Below the pieces are notes generated by a model. That model made no database searches. It was not told where the DNA came from and was given only the letters and a program-made list of their open reading frames with translations. Shown here in pieces: positions 51,123 to 59,322 of a stretch of DNA of 64,000 nt. The translations under genes and the position numbers were made by a program. The number at the start of each line of letters is the position of its first letter. Position 1 is the first letter of the stretch. The DNA comes from SVEL01 sp045126215 (GTDB taxonomy: Bacteria; Bacillota; Clostridia; Lachnospirales; Lachnospiraceae): the NCBI GenBank assembly GCA_045126215.1, contig JBGVOD010000036.1, forward strand, positions 1-64,000. Direction: 5' to 3'.

Positions 51123-53205
51123 TCTTTACATCTTTCATACTGAAGCTGATTCTGCCCATCTTATCCTTACCAAGACATACTACCTTAACCACATCACCTA
51201 ATGTAAGAACATCTTCTACTCTGTTAATTCTTTCATTAGAAAGTTTTGAAATATGAACCATACCTTCTTTGCCTGGTGCAAATTCAAGGAATGCACCAAA
51301 CTCTTTTATACTGATGACCTTTCCTTCAAATACCTGACCTTCTTCAAAATCAGTAGCAATTGTCTGAATCATCTTTACAGCCTTGTCCATATCTTCAGCT
51401 ACAACACCACATACTGAAACTGCACCATCATCAGTGATATCAATTTTAACACCTGTCTGTTCGATGATTGCATTGATAACCTTACCTCTTTGTCCAACAA
51501 CATCACCAATCTTTGCAGGATCAATCTGAATCTGAACGATCTTTGGAGCAAATTCGCCAACTTCTTTTCTAGGCTCTGCAATTGCTTTGCTCATACAATT
51601 TTCCATAATGAACATTCTTGCTTCTCTACATCTTGCGATTGCACCTTCTACAATTTCTCTTGTAAGACCATGAATCTTAATATCCATCTGAATAGCTGTA
51701 ATACCGGCATCTGTACCTGTTACCTTAAAGTCCATATCTCCAAAGAAATCTTCAAGTCCCTGAATATCTGTTAAAAGGATGAAATCATCATCTGTTTCAC
51801 CTGTAACAAGACCACATGAAATACCAGCAACCATCTTCTTGATTGGTACACCGGCTGCCATAAGAGACATACATGATGCACATGTTGAAGCCATTGATGT
51901 AGAACCATTTGATTCAAATGTTTCTGATACTGTTCTAATAGCATATGGGAACTCTTCAGGGCTTGGAAGCACTGGAATAAGAGCTCTTTCTGCCAAAGCA
52001 CCATGTCCGATTTCACGACGTCCAGGACCTCTTGAAACCTTTGTTTCACCAACAGAATATGCTGGGAAATTATAATGATGCATATATCTCTTTGAAGTTT
52101 CTGTCTCATCAAGTCCATCAAGCTTCTGAGCCTCTGAAAGAGGTGCTAATGTACATACATTACAAATCTGTGTCTGTCCTCTTGTAAACATAGCAGAACC
52201 ATGAACTCTAGGGATAATATCTACTTCTGCAGCAAGTGGTCTGATCTGTGTAATCTCACGACCGTCTGGACGCTTATGATCCTTCAAAATCATCTTTCTT
52301 ACTGTCTTCTTTTCATACTGATAAACAGCTTCATCGATAAGTGCAAGCCATTCTTCATTGTCAGCAAAGCTCTCTGCTAACTTGTCTTTAAGAGCACGAA
52401 TTCTATCTTCTCTAACCTGTTTTTCTTCAGCAAACATAACTACTTCCATATCTGCTGGAGGAACAATTTCCTTAATAGCTGCAAATAATTCTTCTGGAAT
52501 TGCACAGCTTGTATATTCATGCTTTGGTTTACCACATTCAGCAACAATTTTATCAATAAATGCAATTATCTGCTGATTAACCTCATGAGCTTTATAGATA
52601 GCTTCAATCATCTTATCTTCAGGAATTTCATTTGCACCTGCTTCAATCATAATAACCTTATCTCTTGTTGAAGCAACTGTAAGTTTAAGATCTGATACCT
52701 GATTTTGTGCTGAATTTGGATTGATAATAAATTCACCATTAATCATACCAACCTGTGTTGTTGCACATGGACCATCAAATGGGATATCTGAAATAGCCAC
52801 TGCAATAGCTGAACCAAGCATAGCTGTAAGTTCTGGACTACATTCAGGATCAACACTCATTACCATATTGTTGATTGTAACATCATTTCTATAATCCTTT
52901 GGGAATAAAGGACGCATAGGACGGTCAATAACTCTTGATGTAAGGATTGCATTTTCAGATGCCTTTCCTTCTCTCTTGTTGAAACCTCCAGGAATCTTAC
53001 CTACTGCATATAACTTTTCTTCATATTCTACACTAAGTGGGAAGAAATCAATACCTTCTCTTGGTTTCTCTGATGCTGTTGCTGTAGATAATACAACAGT
53101 ATCTCCATAGTGCATAAATGCTGCACCATTTGCCTGTGCTGCTACTCTGCCGACATCAACTCTTAATGTTCTGCCTGCTAAGTCCATTTCAAAACTTTTA
53201 AACAT
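51115..53205 (-). CDS. pnp: Polyribonucleotide nucleotidyltransferase
   Basis: Phosphorolytic 3'-to-5' exoribonuclease, core of mRNA decay. It has 696 residues: two RNase PH domains (1-~215 and ~310-540, with GDTVVLSTA and FTRGQTQICNVCTL), an alpha-helical insert, then KH (~555-610) and S1 (~620-690) domains. Start ATG follows AAAAGGAG. The 249-nt gap to rpsO contains a long leader hairpin (53243-53339). Confidence 0.98.
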   Translation of the reverse strand: MFKSFEMDLAGRTLRVDVGRVAAQANGAAFMHYGDTVVLSTATASEKPREGIDFFPLSVEYEEKLYAVGKIPGGFNKREGKASENAILTSRVIDRPMRPLFPKDYRNDVTINNMVMSVDPECSPELTAMLGSAIAVAISDIPFDGPCATTQVGMINGEFIINPNSAQNQVSDLKLTVASTRDKVIMIEAGANEIPEDKMIEAIYKAHEVNQQIIAFIDKIVAECGKPKHEYTSCAIPEELFAAIKEIVPPADMEVVMFAEEKQVREDRIRALKDKLAESFADNEEWLALIDEAVYQYEKKTVRKMILKDHKRPDGREITQIRPLAAEVDIIPRVHGSAMFTRGQTQICNVCTLAPLSEAQKLDGLDETETSKRYMHHYNFPAYSVGETKVSRGPGRREIGHGALAERALIPVLPSPEEFPYAIRTVSETFESNGSTSMASTCASCMSLMAAGVPIKKMVAGISCGLVTGETDDDFILLTDIQGLEDFFGDMDFKVTGTDAGITAIQMDIKIHGLTREIVEGAIARCREARMFIMENCMSKAIAEPRKEVGEFAPKIVQIQIDPAKIGDVVGQRGKVINAIIEQTGVKIDITDDGAVSVCGVVAEDMDKAVKMIQTIATDFEEGQVFEGKVISIKEFGAFLEFAPGKEGMVHISKLSNERINRVEDVLTLGDVVKVVCLGKDKMGRISFSMKDVKND

Positions 53206-53242
53206 ATCTTTTCTCCTTTTGCCTTTTTATTTTAATTATCTG

Positions 53243-53339
53243 GCAGAAGATCCGAAAACACTTAAAAGGATACAAAACCTTATTATATTTCAAATAAATA
53301 ATTATATACTTTTAAGTGGTCTCGGCTTGGTTCTTCTGC
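53243..53339 (-). promoter_or_regulatory. Long leader hairpin of pnp
   Basis: On the - strand, two blocks of pairing close a 40-nt AU-rich loop: an outer 8-bp stem (53332-53339 with 53243-53250) and a 17-nt inner stem (53309-53325 with 53252-53268) where 16 of 17 positions pair. It begins 38 nt before the pnp start. A comparable leader stem-loop is how E. coli pnp is autoregulated (RNase III cut, then PNPase). No such link is proven here. Confidence 0.7.
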
Positions 53340-53415
53340 AAATAATCTACTTTCCTTAAAAAAATACTTCATATAGATACGTAGTAAAATTAAGGAATAA
53401 CTTTTATCATAACAA

Positions 53416-53440
53416 TAGACAAGACCATTGGCCTTGTCTA
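53416..53440 (-). terminator. Hairpin after rpsO
   Basis: An 11-bp stem (53430-53440 with 53416-53426, one G-U) and 3-nt loop lie 14 nt after the rpsO stop. The following T content is modest (TTGTTATG), so it may be a partial terminator allowing read-through to pnp. Confidence 0.55.
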
Positions 53441-53454
53441 CTGAAATAATTTTA

Positions 53455-53721
53455 TTATTTTCTGATTCCTAACTTTTCAATTAAAGCTCTGTATCCTTCA
53501 AGATCTTTCTTCTTTAAGTAGTCAAGTAAACCTCTTCTCTGACCAACCATCTTAAGAAGACCTCTTCTTGAATGATGATCCTTCTGATGAGTCTTTAAAT
53601 GCTCTGTTAATTCGTTAATTCTTGTTGTTAAAATAGCAATCTGAACCTCTGGAGAACCTGTATCTTCTGGTGTTCTTCCGTATGCTTTAATAAGTTCTGC
53701 TTTCTTTTCCTTTGAAATCAT
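53455..53721 (-). CDS. rpsO: 30S ribosomal protein S15
   Basis: Primary 16S-binding protein of the central domain. 88 residues, standard length; GRTPEDTGSPEVQIAILT, HLKTHQKDHHSRRGLL and GQRRGLLDYL are conserved rRNA-contact blocks. Ribosome site AGGAGG. It has its own promoter (53815-53843) and a structured leader (53764-53810) where S15 probably feeds back. Gene order rpsO-pnp is conserved. Confidence 0.99.
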   Translation of the reverse strand: MISKEKKAELIKAYGRTPEDTGSPEVQIAILTTRINELTEHLKTHQKDHHSRRGLLKMVGQRRGLLDYLKKKDLEGYRALIEKLGIRK

Positions 53722-53763
53722 GTTTCAAACCTCCTAAAATAATCTAAATAATCGCCCTTTACT

Positions 53764-53810
53764 TGGTATCGGTTGGAGTTTCCTAATACTAGGTAACGGC
53801 TCAAATACCA
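53764..53810 (-). promoter_or_regulatory. Structured rpsO leader, candidate S15 autoregulatory element
   Basis: TGGTAT (53805-53810 side) pairs with ATACCA (53764-53769 side) to close a domain that also contains a UUGAG/CUCCAA stem with one bulge and a CCTA-GTAT-TAGG hairpin. Position (43 nt before the start) and nested-stem shape fit known S15-binding leaders of Firmicutes; exact class is not assignable by eye. Confidence 0.55.
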
Positions 53811-53814
53811 TTAA

Positions 53815-53843
53815 ACTATAACATAATATACACATTCGGTCAA
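53815..53843 (-). promoter_or_regulatory. Sigma-A-type promoter of rpsO
   Basis: TTGACC (53838-53843), 17-nt spacer, TATAGT (53815-53820) on the - strand, giving a leader of about 90 nt that begins at the structured element. Confidence 0.75.
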
Positions 53844-53881
53844 GTGCTTTATTTTTTATGTCTCTGCGCTAAATCATAAAT

Positions 53882-54331
53882 CTAATCATCCAATAATTCT
53901 ATTGAGACAACTTTATTTTGAGGAATTATAGCATTTTTCTTTGCGCCTTCTTCAGTTTGTGAGGTACCGATTTCTTTATAGGTTTCTCCATCAACAGTTA
54001 CCATAATTATTGAACCTATACCAAATTCATTTCTACTACATGTAGCATCCTTCCATGTATAGTTTGTAAATTTATCTGTCTGTATGTAATAATAATCATC
54101 ATAATTGTAGCTATAATCTGCTGCATTAAAAAGAGTTATATCATGTTTTTTTCCGTTTATTTTTAATGTTCTTGAATTTCTAATCACACATACTGTCATA
54201 GATGTATTATCCATATCAACTATTACAGAATAAAACTTTTCAGGTTCCTTTTGTCTATCTTCCATGTAATTATAGAAATATGCTCCTCCTATTCCTACAA
54301 TAATAGCCATTAACAAAATAAACTTTTTCAT
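53882..54331 (-). CDS. Small exported or membrane-anchored protein of unknown function
   Basis: 149 residues. The N-terminus MKKFILLMAIIVGIGGAYFY is a signal peptide or single membrane anchor; the rest is a Tyr/Asp-rich beta-type domain (SYNYDDYYYIQ) outside the membrane, with two Cys that could be bridged. No family is recognised. It starts 45 nt after the hairpin that ends the cell-wall hydrolase transcript. Confidence 0.65.
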   Translation of the reverse strand: MKKFILLMAIIVGIGGAYFYNYMEDRQKEPEKFYSVIVDMDNTSMTVCVIRNSRTLKINGKKHDITLFNAADYSYNYDDYYYIQTDKFTNYTWKDATCSRNEFGIGSIIMVTVDGETYKEIGTSQTEEGAKKNAIIPQNKVVSIELLDD

Positions 54332-54375
54332 TATCTTTACTCCTCCTCGTAAATCACAATATCTTTAGTCATAAA

Positions 54376-54401
54376 TTTAGCCTCGTAATAACGAGGCTAA
54401 A
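54376..54401 (-). terminator. Terminator of the NlpC/P60 gene
   Basis: Perfect 11-bp stem (54376-54386 with 54391-54401, loop of 4) 81 nt after the stop, followed by AATTTATG on the - strand. It separates the hydrolase from the small exported protein. Confidence 0.75.
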
Positions 54402-54482
54402 ACTAACTCTTTGTGAAATATACCATTATTTACATAAAAAATCAAGTATTATGTTCTTCTTTATTATATTGAATTGTATATT

Positions 54483-55754
54483 TTATGGAATAACTCTTAA
54501 TGCACAGTATGGCTGTGTATAGAATGCACTACCAATCTTGATACCCTGTGATGGAGTTGATGCATGCATAAGCTGTCCATTTCCAATATAAATACCAACA
54601 TGTCCAATTACACCACCGTAGTTGTATAAGAAAATATCACCTGGTTTTGCTTCACTCACTGGAATATATGTATATCCTGTATTTAAATATGCACTTGAAG
54701 CTCTTGGTAATGAATATCCAAACTGCTGGAACACAAGCATTACATATCCTGAACAGTCTGTACCATTTGTAAGACTATTTCCGCCTGATCTGTACGGGCA
54801 TCCTAAAAACTGCATACCATAATTAATCAAATCAACAGCTGTCTGTGAAACAGTTGAATCAAGATTTGAATATGTAAGACCTGATGGCACAAATGCATTT
54901 GATGATGAATTCTGGCCATATGATGAATTGGCAACTACTTCCACAATCTTAACACCTGTAGGAAGTGTATTAACCTTGTCTACATAATCTGCATAAACAT
55001 AACCTGTAAGGTTATTAATATTTACCTTATACCATCCATCTAATTCTTCAACAATCTCAAGATATTCTCCCTGTGCTACTGATGTAGAAACATTACATGA
55101 AGTAGATGGCTCACTTCTTACATTCAATACATCACAATTAACATAAAGCTGTGTCTTCATTGTTTCCATAGCCTTTACATTAGCTTCATATCCTGTAAGT
55201 ATATATTCACCATATACATATCCTTCAACTTCACCGGACTTAATCTTATACCATCCATTTTCCTCTGATTCAATTTCACAAGCACAATTTCCTGGAAGTT
55301 TACCTACAATCTTTTCATCTGTACTTGGACCCTTTCTAACGTTTAAATAGTCAGTAACATTAGAAATACCTAAATTTTCATAGCCATTTATAATAGAACC
55401 TTCAGGAACAAACTGTGTTGCAATATCTAAATCTTCAACACTCGCCTCTGCTCCATTAGATACCATCATATTATATGAGTTCATAATAGTTGAAATACCC
55501 GACTGTGAAATACTTACATTTCCTGTAATTTCACTAAAATCATAATTTTCATCTGATAATTTGTCCAAATAATATGTAACACCAGCAGTCAAAACCTTTG
55601 TCTGACCAGAACATTCAACTGAATTCTCTGTTTTATCTGTTACTTCCGCAACTACATTATTATTTTCTACTGATTTATTTTCAGGTAAAAAACAATTAAC
55701 AACCAGCGAACATGCTACTAAAGAACTAATTCCAAGTAGAGAATACTTCTTACT
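54483..55754 (-). CDS. Secreted NlpC/P60 peptidoglycan hydrolase with two SH3b domains
   Basis: 423 residues. Signal peptide (~1-27, ending VVNCFLPENK), a helical/linker region, two bacterial SH3 domains (~140-200: LNVRKGPSTDEK, GWYKI; ~215-270: LNVRSEPSTSCN, GWYKV) for wall binding, and a C-terminal NlpC/P60 domain with catalytic Cys in GTDCSGYVM and His in GHVGIYIGNG. Such enzymes cut gamma-D-Glu-diaminoacid bonds in stem peptides, e.g. during separation or germination. Start at ATG 55754 is set by AAGGAAAT upstream. Own promoter at 55864-55893. Confidence 0.93.
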   Translation of the reverse strand, partial: SKKYSLLGISSLVACSLVVNCFLPENKSVENNNVVAEVTDKTENSVECSGQTKVLTAGVTYYLDKLSDENYDFSEITGNVSISQSGISTIMNSYNMMVSNGAEASVEDLDIATQFVPEGSIINGYENLGISNVTDYLNVRKGPSTDEKIVGKLPGNCACEIESEENGWYKIKSGEVEGYVYGEYILTGYEANVKAMETMKTQLYVNCDVLNVRSEPSTSCNVSTSVAQGEYLEIVEELDGWYKVNINNLTGYVYADYVDKVNTLPTGVKIVEVVANSSYGQNSSSNAFVPSGLTYSNLDSTVSQTAVDLINYGMQFLGCPYRSGGNSLTNGTDCSGYVMLVFQQFGYSLPRASSAYLNTGYTYIPVSEAKPGDIFLYNYGGVIGHVGIYIGNGQLMHASTPSQGIKIGSAFYTQPYCALRVIP

Positions 55755-55863
55755 CATAAAAACTATTTCCTTCCATTTATTATCTTTTCCAAACACTTAT
55801 ATATAATTCTTAAATTTTTATCTCAATTGTTACAAAAATGTTAATTATCACAACATGTCTGTT

Positions 55864-55893
55864 ATTATAATCAAAAAGTTCTTTATTTGTCAA
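55864..55893 (-). promoter_or_regulatory. Consensus promoter of the NlpC/P60 gene
   Basis: Perfect TTGACA (55888-55893) and TATAAT (55864-55869) with an 18-nt spacer on the - strand, giving a leader of about 100 nt. One of the strongest promoters in the window. Confidence 0.85.
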
Positions 55894-55951
55894 CCAAACT
55901 TAACATTTTCTTAATATTTTATAAGATTTTTCATATATTTTCTTAAAAAAT

Positions 55952-56866
55952 TTACATAATATACTCTTTACAACATTTTTCATCACTAACAAGCTGCTTT
56001 TTTAATTCATCAAGAGATTCAAACTTTTTCTCCGTTCTATGATAATGCATAAATTCAAAACATAATGATCTGCCATATAAATCTCCATGGTATCCGATAA
56101 TATTACTTTCAACACCAACCATTTTATTTTCAGTAACTGTCGGCTTTATTCCAATGTTTGTAATGCATTTATATGAAACGCCATCAATATCAACTCTTGT
56201 GAAATACACTCCATTAGGTGGCAGAAGTTTTTCCCTGTCAGGGATAATATTTGCTGTAGGATAGTTGATAGTCCTGCCAATTTCATTTCCATGAACAATC
56301 TCTCCAACTATCATATATGGATACCCTAGAAGTTTATTCGCCGCTTCTATTTCACCTTTTCTGATATGCTCTCTTATAAGAGTACTGCTAATATCATCAA
56401 TGCCTTCCTTCAGCTTTTCAAATACTTTTACCTCATATCCATACATTTCTGCATTTTCAATCAGATATTCTTTTGTACCTTTTCTCATATATCCAAATTT
56501 AAAATCTGTTCCACAGATTATTTTCTTCATACCTATCTTTTCAATAAGAATACTCTTAAGAAAATCCTCTCTATCCATATGTATAAGGCTATTACATAAT
56601 GGATATTCAATAACAACATCAATGCCACACTGCTCATAGAAATGATACTTTTCATCCTTTGTAAGGATATATCTGACATCCGATGTTTCTTCAATAGTTA
56701 AGGGTGACTTGGAAAATGTAAATATTACCGTAGTCAATCCTCTTTCTTTATCTTTTCTTAGCTCATCAATTAAAATATGATGGCCTCTGTGAAGGCCATC
56801 AAACTTTCCAATTGCAACCGAAGCGTTATTAAATTTTATTTTTTCAGGATTTCTTACAATCTTCAA
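55952..56866 (-). CDS. ribF: Bifunctional riboflavin kinase / FMN adenylyltransferase
   Basis: Makes FMN and FAD. This 304-residue protein has an N-terminal adenylyltransferase domain with GKFDGLHRGH (the HxGH-like site) and a C-terminal kinase domain with NYPTANI and LPPNGVYFT. The start is a TTG at 56866: AAAGAGG lies 7 nt upstream and the product MKIVRNPEK is the normal N-terminus; the ATG at 56911 adds 15 unrelated residues. Last gene of the nusA-infB-truB operon. Confidence 0.95.
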   Translation of the reverse strand: MKIVRNPEKIKFNNASVAIGKFDGLHRGHHILIDELRKDKERGLTTVIFTFSKSPLTIEETSDVRYILTKDEKYHFYEQCGIDVVIEYPLCNSLIHMDREDFLKSILIEKIGMKKIICGTDFKFGYMRKGTKEYLIENAEMYGYEVKVFEKLKEGIDDISSTLIREHIRKGEIEAANKLLGYPYMIVGEIVHGNEIGRTINYPTANIIPDREKLLPPNGVYFTRVDIDGVSYKCITNIGIKPTVTENKMVGVESNIIGYHGDLYGRSLCFEFMHYHRTEKKFESLDELKKQLVSDEKCCKEYIM

Positions 56867-56929
56867 AATAAAACCTCTTTCTGCTACGCATATTTCAAAT
56901 CGCCTATGCATCTATTTTAGATAAAGTCC

Positions 56930-57850
56930 CTATGATAAATCATAGAACATTTTCACCATGCGTAGTTTATTTTCTTTCTCTTCAAACTGATATATACCAA
57001 TAAAACTTCCTTCTGCATCATATACTCGAAATCTTAAACCGTCTGAAGCTTTTTTAAAATCACTAACCATCGCTATAGCCAGTCCATTACCATTATGTGC
57101 AAGCTTTGTAAATTGAGGCTTAACATAAATCTTTTCGCAATCATCAAAAACTTCATCTATTTTTTTAATATACGACGATATTTCATTACTTTTTACAAGT
57201 TCTTCAATCTTTGAAAGTGTAAGACTATCTTCAATGTTGAATATGCTTACATTTGTTCTTGTAAGCTTTTCCATACATCCACATACTGATAATTTTTCTG
57301 CAATATCTCTGCACAGACTCCTTATATATGTTCCCTTTGAGCACTTAACTGTAAAATAAACTCTTGGAAATTCAATCTTTTCTATGTCTATGCTGTATAT
57401 AAATACTTCTCTGGGCTTTCTTTCAATAGTGACACCCTCTCTGGCAAGTTCATATAATTTCTTACCATTTACCTTAATCGCACTATACATTGGTGGAATC
57501 TGGCTGTATTCACCAACAAAGCTCATAATTGCATCTTTTACCTTGTCATCAGTCAAAATGTTTTGCATATCATCAAATGACATTTCTTCAAGAACTTTAC
57601 CTGAAACATCCTCTGTATCTGTATTTTTCCCAAACAAAAGAACTGCTTTATATTCTTTATTCTTATCAGTAAGCATATCACACAGTTTTGTCCCTTTTCC
57701 CAAACACACTGGCAAAACGCCAACTGCATCCGGGTCAAGAGTCCCTGTATGTCCAATTTTTTTCTGTTTCAAAATACCACGAAGCTTGGCTACTACATCA
57801 AAGGATGTAAAACCAGCCTCTTTATAAACATTTATTATTCCATTATACAT
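56930..57850 (-). CDS. truB: tRNA pseudouridine-55 synthase
   Basis: Makes pseudouridine 55 in the T-loop. 306 residues: GTLDPDAVGVLPVCLGKGTK with the catalytic Asp, KVNGKKLYELAREG, and YIRSLCRD, followed by the PUA-like C-terminus. The start overlaps the nrnA stop by 8 nt, so translation is coupled. Confidence 0.97.
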   Translation of the reverse strand: MYNGIINVYKEAGFTSFDVVAKLRGILKQKKIGHTGTLDPDAVGVLPVCLGKGTKLCDMLTDKNKEYKAVLLFGKNTDTEDVSGKVLEEMSFDDMQNILTDDKVKDAIMSFVGEYSQIPPMYSAIKVNGKKLYELAREGVTIERKPREVFIYSIDIEKIEFPRVYFTVKCSKGTYIRSLCRDIAEKLSVCGCMEKLTRTNVSIFNIEDSLTLSKIEELVKSNEISSYIKKIDEVFDDCEKIYVKPQFTKLAHNGNGLAIAMVSDFKKASDGLRFRVYDAEGSFIGIYQFEEKENKLRMVKMFYDLS

Positions 57851-58805
57851 GCTTTACACCATTTAAAAACTGGTCTTCTATGTATTCAGCAAGATTATTT
57901 ACAACGTCATGAATAGTTCCCTTCATTGTACAGCCGGCAGCTCTTACATGTCCGCCACCACCAAAGTGGCTTACTACCTCGTTACAGTCAATGTATTCAA
58001 CAGAACGCAGGCTTACCTTATATTCAAGCTCACCTATCTCGTAAATAAAGATAGCACATTCAACGCCCTCTGTAAGTCTTAACTGTTCAACAATACCACC
58101 AAGCTCTCTTGGAGTAACATCATAGAATTTCATTTCCTCTTTTGTCACAGCAGAGAAAATACACTTACCATCTAAAAATACAATACTTTCAAGAAGTGCT
58201 CTACCAAGTATCTGATTCTGTACATAAGACTTTGCATAAAAACTATTATCAATGATGTACTGAAAATCAATACCCTTTTCCATCATCTTTCCTGCAATAT
58301 TCATAGTATGAGCAGATGTACTGCTGTACTTAAATACACCTGTATCGTGGATGATACCCGTATATATACATTCTGCAGTATTTTTGCTTATCTTATCCTC
58401 TTCAAGGAGTCCAAACAAAACCTCACATGCCGAGCTGGCATTTGGAATAATGACATTTTCTTTTGCAATTCCATGATTACTAATATGATGATCAATACAT
58501 AATGTATTGTCACATTTTTCAAAAGTCTCACCTGCAATGCCTATTCTCTGTATATCACTTACATCAATAGTAATAAAAAGGTCAAAGTCTGTGTCTTTTA
58601 CTTCTTCTTCAATCTTATCAATATTTGAAATATAGTTAAACTCACTTGTTGGCTTTTCCATATATACATGTGTATCAATATCTTTATAATTATCAATCAC
58701 ATAATTATAAAGTGCCATACATGAACCAACACAATCTCCATCCGGTCTGACATGCCCGGCAATGCCAAGTTTCTTTACATTTTCTAATTTCTCATGGATT
58801 TTCAT
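57843..58805 (-). CDS. nrnA: DHH-family nanoRNase / pAp phosphatase
   Basis: Degrades 2-5-nt RNAs and pAp. 320 residues: PDGDCVGS, CIDHHISN (DHH motif), and the DHHA1 substrate domain with GGGGHVRAAG. Third gene of the rbfA-nrnA-truB set. Start ATG follows AAAGGATG. Confidence 0.96.
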   Translation of the reverse strand: MKIHEKLENVKKLGIAGHVRPDGDCVGSCMALYNYVIDNYKDIDTHVYMEKPTSEFNYISNIDKIEEEVKDTDFDLFITIDVSDIQRIGIAGETFEKCDNTLCIDHHISNHGIAKENVIIPNASSACEVLFGLLEEDKISKNTAECIYTGIIHDTGVFKYSSTSAHTMNIAGKMMEKGIDFQYIIDNSFYAKSYVQNQILGRALLESIVFLDGKCIFSAVTKEEMKFYDVTPRELGGIVEQLRLTEGVECAIFIYEIGELEYKVSLRSVEYIDCNEVVSHFGGGGHVRAAGCTMKGTIHDVVNNLAEYIEDQFLNGVKHV

Positions 58806-58835
58806 CCACTACACATCCTTTCAATATGATAATGC

Positions 58836-59261
58836 TTATTCTGTTACTTCTTCTTCATCCTCGAAATTATCCACATCATCTTCAATATCATCAAAATCAT
58901 TCGTGTCTTCAACACCATTTACATCATCAATAAGCTTTGACATATTTACACCATACTCTATTGACTGATCCATTACAAATGTTATTTTAGGTGTATTTCT
59001 GAGATTTACACTGCTTGCTAAAAGCTTTCTTATATAGCCCTCAGCACTCTTTAATCCCTCATGAGTGTCTTTTTTGGCCTGTTCATCGCCTAAGACACTG
59101 ATATAAGCCTTACAATATTTAAGATCTGGAGTAACTTCTACTGCAACAACACTTGTCATAGGTGAAATTCTTGGATCTTTAATTTCACTTCTTATAATAT
59201 TTCCAAGTGCATGCATAACTTCTGTGTTTACTCTAATATTTTTAACACTATTTTTACGCAT
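58836..59261 (-). CDS. rbfA: Ribosome-binding factor A
   Basis: 30S maturation factor with a KH-like fold. This 141-residue protein: KNIRVNTEVMHALGNIIRSEIKDPRI, SVVAVEVTPDLKYCKAYISVLG and PKITFVMDQSIEYG; the last ~30 residues are an acidic tail. Ribosome site GGGAGG. Confidence 0.96.
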   Translation of the reverse strand: MRKNSVKNIRVNTEVMHALGNIIRSEIKDPRISPMTSVVAVEVTPDLKYCKAYISVLGDEQAKKDTHEGLKSAEGYIRKLLASSVNLRNTPKITFVMDQSIEYGVNMSKLIDDVNGVEDTNDFDDIEDDVDNFEDEEEVTE

Positions 59262-59283
59262 AATCTTTCCTCCCTTAGGAATA

Positions 59284-59307
59284 TGGTCGCAAATAATATT
59301 GCGACCA
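59284..59307 (-). promoter_or_regulatory. Hairpin between infB and rbfA
   Basis: Perfect 9-bp stem (59284-59292 with 59299-59307, loop ATAATA) with no T tract, in the only real gap of the operon. It may be an RNA processing or attenuation site between infB and rbfA. Confidence 0.5.
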
Positions 59308-59322
59308 CTATAATTATATATC

